Part shown: piece by piece, positions 52,085 through 59,259 of the stretch | How the letters are laid out: every line of letters starts with the position of its first letter | Position numbering within the stretch: position 1 is the first letter of the stretch | NCBI GenBank assembly: GCA_036946625.1 | Contig: JAQIIU010000003.1 | Location: 1,873,001 to 1,937,000, forward strand | Source of the DNA: Methylorubrum populi | GTDB taxonomy: Bacteria; Pseudomonadota; Alphaproteobacteria; Rhizobiales; Beijerinckiaceae | Length of the DNA stretch: 64,000 nt | Reading direction: 5' to 3' | Program-made: the position numbers and the translations under genes | Notes under the pieces: model-generated | Database searches by the model: none | Told to the model about the DNA's origin: nothing | The model's input: the letters and a program-made list of their open reading frames with translations, nothing else

Positions 52085-53074
52085 GTGCTGCGCCTCGCGC
52101 TGATCCTGCGGCGGAACCTGCCCCGGCTGGCGGGGCTCGCGACCATCCCGCTGATCCGGGCGGTGTTCCTGCTCGCGCGAATGCTCGGCACCGACCGGGC
52201 GAGCGCGGCCGGCGGCCGGCTCGCGCGCCTCGTCGGCCCGTTCCTGCCCTCGCACCGCACGGCGATGGCCAACCTGCGCGCGGCCTATCCGAAGGAGGAC
52301 GAGGCGCGGCTGCGGGCGATCGCGGGGGAGGCCTGGGAGAATCTCGGCCGCACCGGCGCGGAATACGCCCATCTCGACACGATCTTCGATTACGATCCCG
52401 AAAACCTCGCCACTCAGCGCATGGAGGTGCGGGGACTGGAGCAGTTCTTCGCGATCCGCGACGACGGCCGGCCGGGACTGATCTTTTCCGCGCATCTCGC
52501 GAACTGGGAGCTGCCGGCGATCTGCGCGGAAAAATTCGGGCTGGAAACCACCGCCGTGTTCCGGCCGCCGAACAACCCGGCCGCCGCCCAGCTCGTGCAG
52601 GAGGTGCGCCGCAAGACCATGGGGGGGCTGGCCGCCTCCGGGCCCGGCGCGGTCTTCGCCATGCAGGGCGTGGTGGAGCGCGGCGGCCATCTCGGCCAGC
52701 TCATCGATCAGCACTTCACCCGCGGCGTCGTGGTGCGGTTCTTCGGCCGTCCGGTTCTGGTCAACCCGCTGCTCGGCAAGCTCGCCCGCCACCACGATTG
52801 CCCGGTCCACGGTGCGCGGGTGGTGCGCAAGGCGGGCGGGCGCTTCCTGCTCGAACTGACGCCGCCGCTGGATCTGCCTCGCGGGCCCGATGGGCTGATC
52901 GAGGTTCGGGGCGCGATGCAGGCGATGACGACGGCGATCGAGGGCTGGGTGCGCGAGCATCCCGGACAGTGGCTGTGGATGCACCGCCGCTGGCGACCGG
53001 CGATGCTGCCGAAGGGCGTTCGCACGGACGAGCCCACCGGACTTCCGACGTCCCATCCATCGCCCTCATCCTGA
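52085..53074 (+). CDS. LpxL/HtrB-family lipid A acyltransferase
   Basis: About 329 aa from the GTG at 52085 (MLRLALILRRNLPRLAGL); a GTG at 52010 would add 25 residues. An N-terminal membrane anchor is followed by the H-x4-D/E motif SAHLANWE, then the RPPNNPAAAQLVQEVRR and ARVVRKAGGRFLLELTPPL regions of the family. It transfers a secondary acyl chain to lipid A at the inner membrane. It is downstream of phaB behind a hairpin, so probably separate. The C-terminal ~20 residues are Ser/Pro-rich. Confidence 0.87.
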   Translation: MLRLALILRRNLPRLAGLATIPLIRAVFLLARMLGTDRASAAGGRLARLVGPFLPSHRTAMANLRAAYPKEDEARLRAIAGEAWENLGRTGAEYAHLDTIFDYDPENLATQRMEVRGLEQFFAIRDDGRPGLIFSAHLANWELPAICAEKFGLETTAVFRPPNNPAAAQLVQEVRRKTMGGLAASGPGAVFAMQGVVERGGHLGQLIDQHFTRGVVVRFFGRPVLVNPLLGKLARHHDCPVHGARVVRKAGGRFLLELTPPLDLPRGPDGLIEVRGAMQAMTTAIEGWVREHPGQWLWMHRRWRPAMLPKGVRTDEPTGLPTSHPSPSS

Positions 53075-53172
53075 CACCAGGCGGCGGACGCCCGCCGCCT
53101 CGCCGTCGCGAGGAAGGTGGCGGATGGGACGACAGGCTGAGAGCCTGTTTGACTGCAGTGATCCCCTCTTCG

Positions 53173-53280
53173 ACCCTCATCCTGAGGTGCCGCGTGAGCG
53201 GCCTCGAAGGATCCTCCAGATCCCGCGCGGTTCCTGGAGCCCCCTTCGAGGCCTCCGCTCCGGCACCTCAGGATGAGGGT
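53173..53280. repeat. 108-bp palindromic repeat, 20-bp perfect ends
   Basis: ACCCTCATCCTGAGGTGCCG (53173-53192) and CGGCACCTCAGGATGAGGGT (53261-53280) are perfect inverted repeats, with inner GCCTCGAAGGA / CCTTCGAGGC arms. A degenerate relative lies at 6714-6795. Confidence 0.92.
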
Positions 53281-53378
53281 TCAGGATGGGAGTAGGATCT
53301 TCCTCTCGCCTTGCCGTTGCCTGACGAAGACACGGCGGCCGGTCAAACAGGCTCTGACAGACCCGTCACACGGCCTGC

Positions 53379-53440
53379 GGTCGATCGCCTTGGGTTTTGC
53401 CGCCCTTGCCGTCATCGCGCGCGTCCGCGAAGCGGTCCGG
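53379..53440. repeat. Degenerate half of the MITE-like repeat
   Basis: CGGTCGATCGCCTTGGGTTT, then GCCGTCATCGCG and CGAAGCGGTCCGG, follow the order of the left half of copies 1 and 2 with many changes. Confidence 0.5.
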
Positions 53441-53490
53441 AAGCGCGGCGAGGACGGGATTTGCGCATCCGCGCTCCGACGGGACGACGG

Positions 53491-54204
53491 TTACCGCCCC
53501 GCCCCGATCCGCCGGCTCATCCGCCGCGCCAGCCCTTCCGAGGCGACGAGCGCCAGCATCGAGACCGCGACCGAGACCAGGGTGAGGCGCAAGGCCCCCG
53601 CCTCGCCGCCCGGCACCTGGGTCAGGGTGTAGATCGCCGAGGGCAGGGTCTGGGTCTCGCCGGGGATGTTGGAGACGAAGGTGATCGTCGCGCCGAACTC
53701 GCCCATCGCCTTGGCGAAGGCGAGCACCGCGCCGGCGAGAATCCCGGGCAGGCTGAGCGGCAGGGTCACGCTCAGGAACACCAGCGGCGGCGGCGCGCCC
53801 AGCGTCGCCGCCGCCTGTTCGAGCCGGCGGTCCACCGCCTCGATCGACAGGCGCATCGCCCGCACCATCAGCGGGAAGCCCATCACCGCGCAGGCCAGCG
53901 CGGCGCCGGTCCAGCGGAACGAGAACACGAGGCCGATCTCGGCGAGCCACCCGCCGAGCCATCCGCGGCGGCCGAAGGCGAGCAGCAGCAGGTAGCCCGT
54001 CACCACCGGCGGCAGGATCAGCGGCAGGTGGACGAGCCCGTCGAGCAGAGCGTGGCCGGGGAAACGCCGCCGCGCCAGCAGCCACGCCACGGCCAAGCCG
54101 GGGACAAGGCTCGCCAGCGTCGCCACGGCGGCGACCCGGAGGGAGAGAAGGAGCGCCGTCGCCTCGTCGGGGGTCAGGCCGAGCCCGTCCGCGAGCCCGC
54201 TCAC
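53491..54204 (-). CDS. modB: Molybdate ABC transporter permease, isolated
   Basis: 237 aa from the GTG at 54204, with five to six membrane helices. The ABC-permease EAA loop is ERMSI-like here (MRAMRLSIEAVDRRLEQAAATLGAPPP), and AFAKAMGEFGATITFVSNIPGETQTLPSAIY is the typical ModB signature. It would pair with ModA (binding protein) and ModC (ATPase) to import molybdate. Neither is adjacent: a repeat region lies downstream and a BrnA-like gene upstream. The gene looks intact. Confidence 0.88.
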   Translation of the reverse strand: MSGLADGLGLTPDEATALLLSLRVAAVATLASLVPGLAVAWLLARRRFPGHALLDGLVHLPLILPPVVTGYLLLLAFGRRGWLGGWLAEIGLVFSFRWTGAALACAVMGFPLMVRAMRLSIEAVDRRLEQAAATLGAPPPLVFLSVTLPLSLPGILAGAVLAFAKAMGEFGATITFVSNIPGETQTLPSAIYTLTQVPGGEAGALRLTLVSVAVSMLALVASEGLARRMSRRIGAGR

Positions 54205-54260
54205 AGCGTCGGCGCCCGATGGGCCTGCCCCGGCCTCAGGGGAGCGCTCACCCGCGCGCC

Positions 54261-54506
54261 TCAGAGGCCCGCGGCGGCCTTGAGGGCGGCGTTGATGCGG
54301 TCCTGCCAGCCGGGACCGTCCTTCTGGAAGTGCTCCAGCACCGCCCGATCGATGCGCAGCGACACCGTCTCGCGCGCGCCCGGGATCGCCACCGGGGCCC
54401 TGGGCGGCTCCGGCGCGGCCTCGGGCGTCTTGCGCGTCACCGCCCGGAAGGCGGCCTCGGCCGCCTGGCGCGGATCGCTCGGGCGGCGGGTGCGGTCGAT
54501 CGCCAT
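54261..54506 (-). CDS. BrnA-like antitoxin without a visible toxin
   Basis: 81 aa from the ATG at 54506. The C-terminal half (ARETVSLRIDRAVLEHFQKDGPGWQDRINAALKAAAG) matches the ribbon-helix-helix BrnA_antitoxin pattern. The N-terminus is Arg/Pro-rich. No BrnT-like toxin is adjacent; the upstream gene, 5 bp away, is a small charged protein. It may be a solitary regulator. Confidence 0.7.
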   Translation of the reverse strand: MAIDRTRRPSDPRQAAEAAFRAVTRKTPEAAPEPPRAPVAIPGARETVSLRIDRAVLEHFQKDGPGWQDRINAALKAAAGL

Positions 54507-54511
54507 GGCGG

Positions 54512-54745
54512 TCAGGCCGTCGCCTTCTTGCGGCCGCGCTTGGGCGCGGGCGGGTTGGCGGCCCGCTCGGCGGCCTCCTTGGCCTCCTTGGCGAGCCGCA
54601 GGGCGCGCAGGCGCACGGTGCGCTCGTCCACGGCTTTGACCGCCGCCAGATGCTCGGCCATGGCCTGCTGACCCTCGCGGGCCATGCGCTCGGCCCGCTC
54701 CGCGCGCTCGGCGGCGCGGGTCTTGGCGTCTGTGTCGTCGCTCAT
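54512..54745 (-). CDS. Small charged helical protein, 77 aa
   Basis: From the ATG at 54745; an in-frame start at 54778 is less likely. The sequence is almost wholly Ala/Glu/Arg/Lys and should form one long helix or coiled coil (EGQQAMAEHLAAVKAVDERT...), with a basic Pro/Lys tail. It is followed 5 bp later by the BrnA-like gene, so the two form an operon. The function is unknown. Confidence 0.6.
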   Translation of the reverse strand: MSDDTDAKTRAAERAERAERMAREGQQAMAEHLAAVKAVDERTVRLRALRLAKEAKEAAERAANPPAPKRGRKKATA

Positions 54746-54964
54746 GAAAAGGTCTTTCGATGAGGGATCGCACCGCATGCGGTCCCGGCGGCGGCGCGCG
54801 GCGTCCCGACGCGGGGCAGAAGGAGCGCGGGACGGCAGAAAACCCCGGGCGGGACCGCCGGGGCGTCTTGCCCCGGGCTTAGCACGAAAGCGCCGGCAAA
54901 GACCAATTCCGCAGGGGCGAGGCAGGTTTTCCCCCGCTCTTCGCGCGGGGAAGGGCAGGCCCCC

Positions 54965-55182
54965 TCAATCCCTGTCGGCGCGCCGCAGGGACCCGTGCAG
55001 GACGCCCTGCGCATCGACCAGCCACAGCGCGTTCACCGCCTCGTCCTGGGTCGAGAGATCGCGCTCGTTGGCGAGGCGAACGGCCTCGTTCGGGCTCGCC
55101 GCGGTGATCGTCTCCTCGAACAGCGGCGGCCCGATCTGACCGTCGGCCGCCCGGCGGGCGCCGCGCAGGATGAAACCGGCAT
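54965..55182 (-). pseudogene. Small gene with a one-base frame problem at its start
   Basis: A ~70-residue stretch in one frame looks real: GFILRGARR, GQIGPPLFEETITAASPNEAVRLANERDL and EAVNALWLVDAQGVLHGSLRR. An AGGAGA ribosome-binding site and ATG (55180-55182) sit exactly where the start should be, but they are out of frame by one base. One inserted base near codon 3 would restore a full ~72-aa protein. Either the gene is newly broken, there is a sequence error, or it uses a non-standard start. The family is unknown. Confidence 0.5.
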
Positions 55183-55305
55183 GCTTTCTCCTGATCGCTG
55201 CCGACGCTCCCCGAACGTCGGAGGAAGGGTGATACGGCGACGCGACGATGCAGGGGATCGAAGCGCATCGTCCACCGCCCGCCGGGCGGTCTGTCGGCGG
55301 GGATG

Positions 55306-55818
55306 TCAGGACGCGGCCCCCTCCAGGCCGGCGCAGGCCCGCACCCGCGCGACGGCCGCCGTGGCCTGGGCGGCCAGCGTTTCCAGGCGGGACACCGTGG
55401 CGGTGTCGAGCAGGACCATGGCGCACCAGTAGGCGCCGAGCGCCGCGACCGGCTCGGGCTTGCCGATCGGGACCATCACGAGGCTGCGCACCGCCTTGGC
55501 CATGTAGGCGGCGACCGGGACGCGGGGATCGCGGCCGATATCCGGCACGATGGCGGTCTCGTCGTTCAGCATCGCCCAGCCCGAGACGCACGCGTCGAGC
55601 GGGAAACGACGCCCCTTCCAGAGCGGCTCGATCGCGTCCTCGGCCACGTAGACGCAGGAATCCCCCTCGCGCAGCACGACGGCGATACCGTCCGAGCCCG
55701 CGATCCATCGGGCGGTCCGCGCCAGCACGGCGACGACATCGTCCAGGGACCGAGCCGCCGCCATCAGCTCCTCGGTCCGCGCCAGTTGGGGATCGGGCTG
55801 GGAACGCTCATCGAACAT
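55306..55818 (-). CDS. GAF-domain protein
   Basis: 170 aa; nearly all of it is one GAF domain: RWIAGSDGIAVVLREGDSCVYVAED, then AMLNDETAIVPDIGRDPRVPVAAYMAKAVRSLVMVPIG, then LGAYWCAMVLLDTATVSRLETLAAQA. There is no attached output domain, so it may be a stand-alone sensor or a chromophore/ligand-binding partner. The ligand is unknown. The gene stands alone. Confidence 0.8.
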   Translation of the reverse strand: MFDERSQPDPQLARTEELMAAARSLDDVVAVLARTARWIAGSDGIAVVLREGDSCVYVAEDAIEPLWKGRRFPLDACVSGWAMLNDETAIVPDIGRDPRVPVAAYMAKAVRSLVMVPIGKPEPVAALGAYWCAMVLLDTATVSRLETLAAQATAAVARVRACAGLEGAAS

Positions 55819-55859
55819 GCGGACAGGCTAGAGTTTTTAGAGCGCCTCGTACAGGCGGC

Positions 55860-56138
55860 TCAGCCCTCGGCCGTCACGGGATCGTGACCATCGATCCGGT
55901 CCGGCGCGCCCGATCCTCCAGGGTGTAGGTCGATGACGAGGCGCTCCACGGGTTCGCGCACGTCGATACCCTCGGCGAAGGTGCCGGCGGAGGCGAAGAA
56001 CACCTGGCCCGACACCCGATCGGTGCGGGTCCGCCCGTCCGCCGACAGTTCCGACGTGACCCGACTCATCCGCGAGACTTTTCCGGCGAAGCCCCCCGAG
56101 AGCAGCACGCCGACGGCGAGGTCGCGGGTGGCGAGCAT
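55860..56138 (-). pseudogene. SulP anion transporter remnant (STAS linker region)
   Basis: The frame reads TRDLAVGVLLSGGFAGKVSRMSRVTSELSADGRTRT, then RVSGQVFFASAGTFAEGIDVREPVERLVIDLHP. This is the last membrane segment and the start of the STAS domain of SulP-type sulfate or bicarbonate transporters. Everything before it, and the STAS domain after VIDL, is missing. A short palindromic repeat lies ~100 bp upstream. It is a decayed fragment. Confidence 0.75.
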
Positions 56139-56237
56139 CCCACCGAGGAGGGCAGCGCGTTGCACCGCAGCGCAATACGACCCTGCAAGGGACTGAGACC
56201 GAACCGCTCGAACGCCTCTTCCGGCCCGGTCGCGCTT

Positions 56238-56319
56238 CTGGATTGCTTCGCCTGACGACCGCAATGACGGTGCGGGCCGCCCTTTGCGTCATGGCGAGGC
56301 TTCAGCCGAAGCAATCCAG
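56238..56319. repeat. Short palindromic repeat
   Basis: CTGGATTGCTTCG and CGAAGCAATCCAG are inverted around CGCAATGACGG and GCGTCATGGCGAGG cores, as in the copies at 12253 and 29888. Confidence 0.85.
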
Positions 56320-56394
56320 ACCGCAACGGTGACCGGCTTCGCCCCCCCTTCCGCGCCCGTCGGCAGATCGCAGGACGGGGTTCGTGGTCTTGCC

Positions 56395-57111
56395 TCACCT
56401 TAAAAAACTCACCGCCACCGGCACCAGGATCGCGGTCAGGAACGCGTTGAGCCCCATGGCGATGCCGGCGAAGGTGCCGGCGACCTCGCTGACCTGGAAG
56501 GCGCGGGCGGTGCCGAGGCCGTGGGCGGCCAGCCCCGCCGCGAAGCCGCGGGCGCGCATGTCCTCGATGCGCAGGGTCCGCATCAGCGGCGTGACGATGA
56601 TCGCGCCGGCCATGCCGGTCAGCATCACCAGCACCGCGGCGAGCGTCGGATCGCCGCCGAGCGCCTCGACGATGCCCATGGCGACACCCGTGGTCACGGA
56701 TTTCGGCGCCATGGCGAGCCGCACGTCGTAGGGGATGCCGGCGAGCTTGGCGAAGACGAGCGCCGAGGTCATCGCGGTGACGCAGCCCACGACGAGGGCG
56801 GCGAGCATCGGCAGGAGCGCGCGCATCACCGTCGCCCGGCGCTCGTAGAGCGGCACGGCCAGCGCCACCGTGGCGGGGCCGAGCAGGAAGTGCACGAACT
56901 GCGCGCCCTGGAAGTAGGCGGCATAGGGCGTGCCGGTGACCACGAGCACGAGGCCGATCATCCAGATCGCGTGGACGACCGGGTTGGCGATCGGGTGGCG
57001 CCCGGCCGCCCGGAACAGCCGGTCGGCCACCGCGTAGGCCAGCAGCGTGACGGTGAGCCACAGGAGCGGCGTGCGGGTGAGATAGACCCACAGGGCGAAC
57101 TCGCCGTTCAT
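56395..57111 (-). CDS. LrgB-family membrane protein
   Basis: 238 aa. Six or seven membrane helices and the LrgB signature are visible: FLLGPATVALAVPLYERR, LAMAPKSVTTGVAMGIVEALGG and AAGLAAHGLGTARAFQVSEVAGTFAGIAMGLNAF. Its ATG (57111) overlaps the LrgA stop by 4 bp. CidB/LrgB with CidA/LrgA act as a holin-like pair or as a carboxylate/pyruvate transporter; which applies here is not decided. Confidence 0.9.
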   Translation of the reverse strand: MNGEFALWVYLTRTPLLWLTVTLLAYAVADRLFRAAGRHPIANPVVHAIWMIGLVLVVTGTPYAAYFQGAQFVHFLLGPATVALAVPLYERRATVMRALLPMLAALVVGCVTAMTSALVFAKLAGIPYDVRLAMAPKSVTTGVAMGIVEALGGDPTLAAVLVMLTGMAGAIIVTPLMRTLRIEDMRARGFAAGLAAHGLGTARAFQVSEVAGTFAGIAMGLNAFLTAILVPVAVSFLR

Positions 57112-57494
57112 GGCCGGTCCAGCAGGCGGGACACCGCGACGAAGGTCAGCACGGTGGCCGCGAGCGTCAGGGTCACCGAGAGGGCGAGCACGGCCGCGAG
57201 CGCCACCCCGTGGTTCGCCAGCATGTCGAGCTTGCCGACGATGCCGACGCCGGCCGGCACGAACAGGATCGAGAGATGCGCGAGCAGGCCCCTGGCGGCG
57301 TTCTCCAGGCCGCCGTCGACCAGGGGCGGCGGCAGCAGGCGCGCGGAGGCCGGCCGCGTCCGGTCGCGCAGGACCAGGAAGACGAGGAGCAGCGCCATGC
57401 CGATCACCGGCCCCGGCACCGGCAGGCCGGCCGCGCGCGCGGCGATCTCGCCGAGGAGCTGGGCGAGCAGGATCAGGGTGAGGCTGACGATCAC
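57108..57494 (-). CDS. CidA/LrgA-family holin-like protein
   Basis: 128 aa from the GTG at 57494. Four hydrophobic helices and the CidA/LrgA pattern: LLAQLLGEIAARAAGLPVPGPVIGMALLLVFL, then LLAHLSILFVPAGVGIVGKLDML. It is translationally coupled to lrgB through ATGA. A repeat lies immediately upstream of the start (57522 on), so the promoter must be inside or beyond it. Confidence 0.88.
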   Translation of the reverse strand: MIVSLTLILLAQLLGEIAARAAGLPVPGPVIGMALLLVFLVLRDRTRPASARLLPPPLVDGGLENAARGLLAHLSILFVPAGVGIVGKLDMLANHGVALAAVLALSVTLTLAATVLTFVAVSRLLDRP

Positions 57495-57521
57495 CGCGGC
57501 GTCTTCGCTGGTCTCGGGATT

Positions 57522-57628
57522 CCAAAGGGATGATCCCTTTGGCGGGGCGCCGGGGCAGCGCCCCGGCTTCCCTTCACCAGGGCTCCGCCCTGGACCCTTT
57601 GACAAGGGCTTGCCCTTTCGAAACCCCC
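57522..57628. repeat. CAGGGCTCCGCCCTGG-type repeat, full copy
   Basis: A series of small palindromes: AAAGGGATGATCCCTTT, GCCGGGGCAGCGCCCCGGC, CCAGGGCTCCGCCCTGG and AAGGGCTTGCCCTTT. The last two recur at 36026-36074. Confidence 0.85.
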
Positions 57629-57648
57629 GATCTTTGCATCGCGGCTCA

Positions 57649-58122
57649 TCACGTGCCGGCCGGCTCTCGGAAGCCGCGGTCGCGGGCGGCGGCGATGCCG
57701 GCCTCGTCGAAACCCAGGAGCTTGCCGAGACGCCAGACCAGCGCCTCCTCGAACTCGTGCAGCGCGCCGTCGGCACCGGCCACCGACCACGCCATGGCGA
57801 GCAGCCGCCCGCGCTGCTCGGGATCGCCGTCGTCGCGGATCAGCTCGACGAGGCTGGTCATGTCGCGGGTCTGCGCCTCGAAGGCGGCGGCGCGCTCGAT
57901 CAGGCTCTCGGCCTCGGCATCGCTGCGGGCGTAGCGGCGGCGCACGAGGCGCACCAGCCGCTCGGATTCCGCCGGGTCGAGCACGCCGTCGGCCCGGGCG
58001 ACGTGGACCAGCAGCGCGGTGGCCGCGAGGTGCTCCTCGCTGCCGTCGGGCACCGTCTCGGCCGGGGCCGGCAGGCCGAAGGCCGAGGAGGCGTAGGAAA
58101 GGAGGCGCTGAAGGAGGGGCAT
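57649..58122 (-). CDS. TerB-family protein
   Basis: 157 aa. TerB/DjlA-like helical domain with the repeated acidic-metal pattern: TALLVHVARADGVLDPAESERLVRLVRRRY, then MAWSVAGADGALHEFEEALVWRLGKLLGF. TerB proteins bind metal and associate with the membrane; tellurite resistance itself is not implied by one gene. No other ter genes are present. It is on the minus strand, upstream of the lrgAB pair and separated from it by a repeat. Confidence 0.85.
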   Translation of the reverse strand: MPLLQRLLSYASSAFGLPAPAETVPDGSEEHLAATALLVHVARADGVLDPAESERLVRLVRRRYARSDAEAESLIERAAAFEAQTRDMTSLVELIRDDGDPEQRGRLLAMAWSVAGADGALHEFEEALVWRLGKLLGFDEAGIAAARDRGFREPAGT

Positions 58123-58572
58123 GTCCGTTCCCGTCCGGATATGCGGCTTGCGCGCGGCGCCCGGCCGCCGGCCGTCGTCTCTCCGGCGGCGGCGGCGGGG
58201 CGGGCGTTTCGCGTGAGACGCGTGCGGGCGCCAAGGTCGGGGCCGGACCCGGCAGGGTCAAGCGAGGAGGCTGTCGGCATGGGGCCGGGCGTGCCGTTTC
58301 GCGGGCAGCGTGGCCCGGCTGCACCGGCACGGCGTCGGGCTTCGGGACGGTCGGCAGCGCCCCGTGCGCCGACGGAGCCGGCCGGCTTCGCCGGGACGCG
58401 CCCTTCCCGAAGACGACCGGCCGATACGGGAAAATCTTCCAACGTACCCGACAGATAGGCCCGTGCCTTGCCGCGCAAAGTCCATGTTACGTTTTGTCAG
58501 GTGATTTCATCCGAAACGATCTCTATAAATTGAGGGTCAATTAAGAAGATCATAAAGAGGAACGACAATCCC
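58123..58572. promoter_or_regulatory. Intergenic region upstream of the cytochrome c(L) gene
   Basis: 450 bp between divergent genes. The first ~320 bp are GC-rich with no gene seen. The last ~90 bp before the cytochrome start are markedly AT-rich (TCTATAAATTGAGG, CAATTAAGAAGATCATAAAGAGG), unusual for this genome and likely to hold its promoter and ribosome-binding site. Exact boxes cannot be fixed. Confidence 0.55.
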
Positions 58573-59178
58573 ATGAACGCCATTCGAACACTCTGCGCGA
58601 CGTTGCTCGGTGCAACTGCGCTCGGGACGGCGTGCCTCGGTCTCGGCACGGCCTCGGCGCAGCCCGCCAGCGGTCCTCAGACGGGCATCGTCCTTCGCAA
58701 CACCATCACCGGCGAGGCCATGGACACGTCCCAGGGCAAGCCCGGCGGTCGCGACACGCAGGCGGTGAAGACCTTCCTCGAGACGGGCAAGAACATCTAC
58801 ATCGACGACAAGTCCTGCCTGCGCAACGGCGAGAGCCTGTTCCTCACCTCCTGCTCCGGCTGCCACGGGCACAATGCGGAGGGGAAGGTCGGCCCCGGGC
58901 TCAACGACAATTACTGGACCTATCCGCTGAACACGACGGATGTCGGACTGTTCTCGACGATCTGGGGCGGCGCCAACGGCATGATGGGCCCGCACAACGA
59001 GGATCTCAATCCCGACGAGATCCTGCAGGTCATCGCCTGGATCCGGCACCTGTATACCGGGCCGGCCAAGGATGCCGAGTGGCTGACGGCCGAGCAGAAG
59101 CAGGCCTACACGCCCTACAAGGGCCACGAGACCTTCGCGCCGGACGAGAAGGGCCAGTGCAAGCCGCTGGCGGAGTGA
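58573..59178 (+). CDS. Cytochrome c(L)-like protein, methanol-dehydrogenase electron acceptor family
   Basis: 201 aa with a signal peptide (to about residue 29). One heme site, C94-S-G-C97-H98, with the Met ligand in GGANGMMGPHNE (~137). The surrounding sequence (VLRNTITGEAMDTSQGKPGGRDTQAVKTFLETGKN, GPGLNDNYWTYPLNTTDVGLF, EILQVIAWIRHLY) is that of MxaG/XoxG, the periplasmic acceptor of pyrroloquinoline-quinone alcohol dehydrogenases. No dehydrogenase gene (mxaF/xoxF) is adjacent: the neighbours are TerB and lptD. It is probably a paralogue with a specialised partner elsewhere. A GAGG ribosome-binding site precedes the ATG. Confidence 0.88.
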   Translation: MNAIRTLCATLLGATALGTACLGLGTASAQPASGPQTGIVLRNTITGEAMDTSQGKPGGRDTQAVKTFLETGKNIYIDDKSCLRNGESLFLTSCSGCHGHNAEGKVGPGLNDNYWTYPLNTTDVGLFSTIWGGANGMMGPHNEDLNPDEILQVIAWIRHLYTGPAKDAEWLTAEQKQAYTPYKGHETFAPDEKGQCKPLAE

Positions 59179-59194
59179 CGCTCAGGCGGGCGCC

Positions 59195-59223
59195 GGGCCG
59201 GTCGGGAGGAGGGCGACCGGCCC
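59195..59223. terminator. Hairpin between convergent cytochrome and lptD genes
   Basis: A perfect 10-bp stem (GGGCCGGTCG / CGACCGGCCC) with a 9-nt loop sits 16 bp after the cytochrome stop. It has no T-run on either side, so termination is plausible but not certain. Confidence 0.5.
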
Positions 59224-59259
59224 GCTGGGGGGGCCGGGGGCGAGGCCGAATACCGGCGT

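Larger units (their letters stand above)
53075..53490. other. Intergenic region with palindromic repeats
   Basis: 416 bp between convergent genes. It holds the 108-bp CCTCATCCTGAGG element and, at ~53379-53440, a degenerate left half of the MITE-like family. No gene is seen. Confidence 0.7.
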
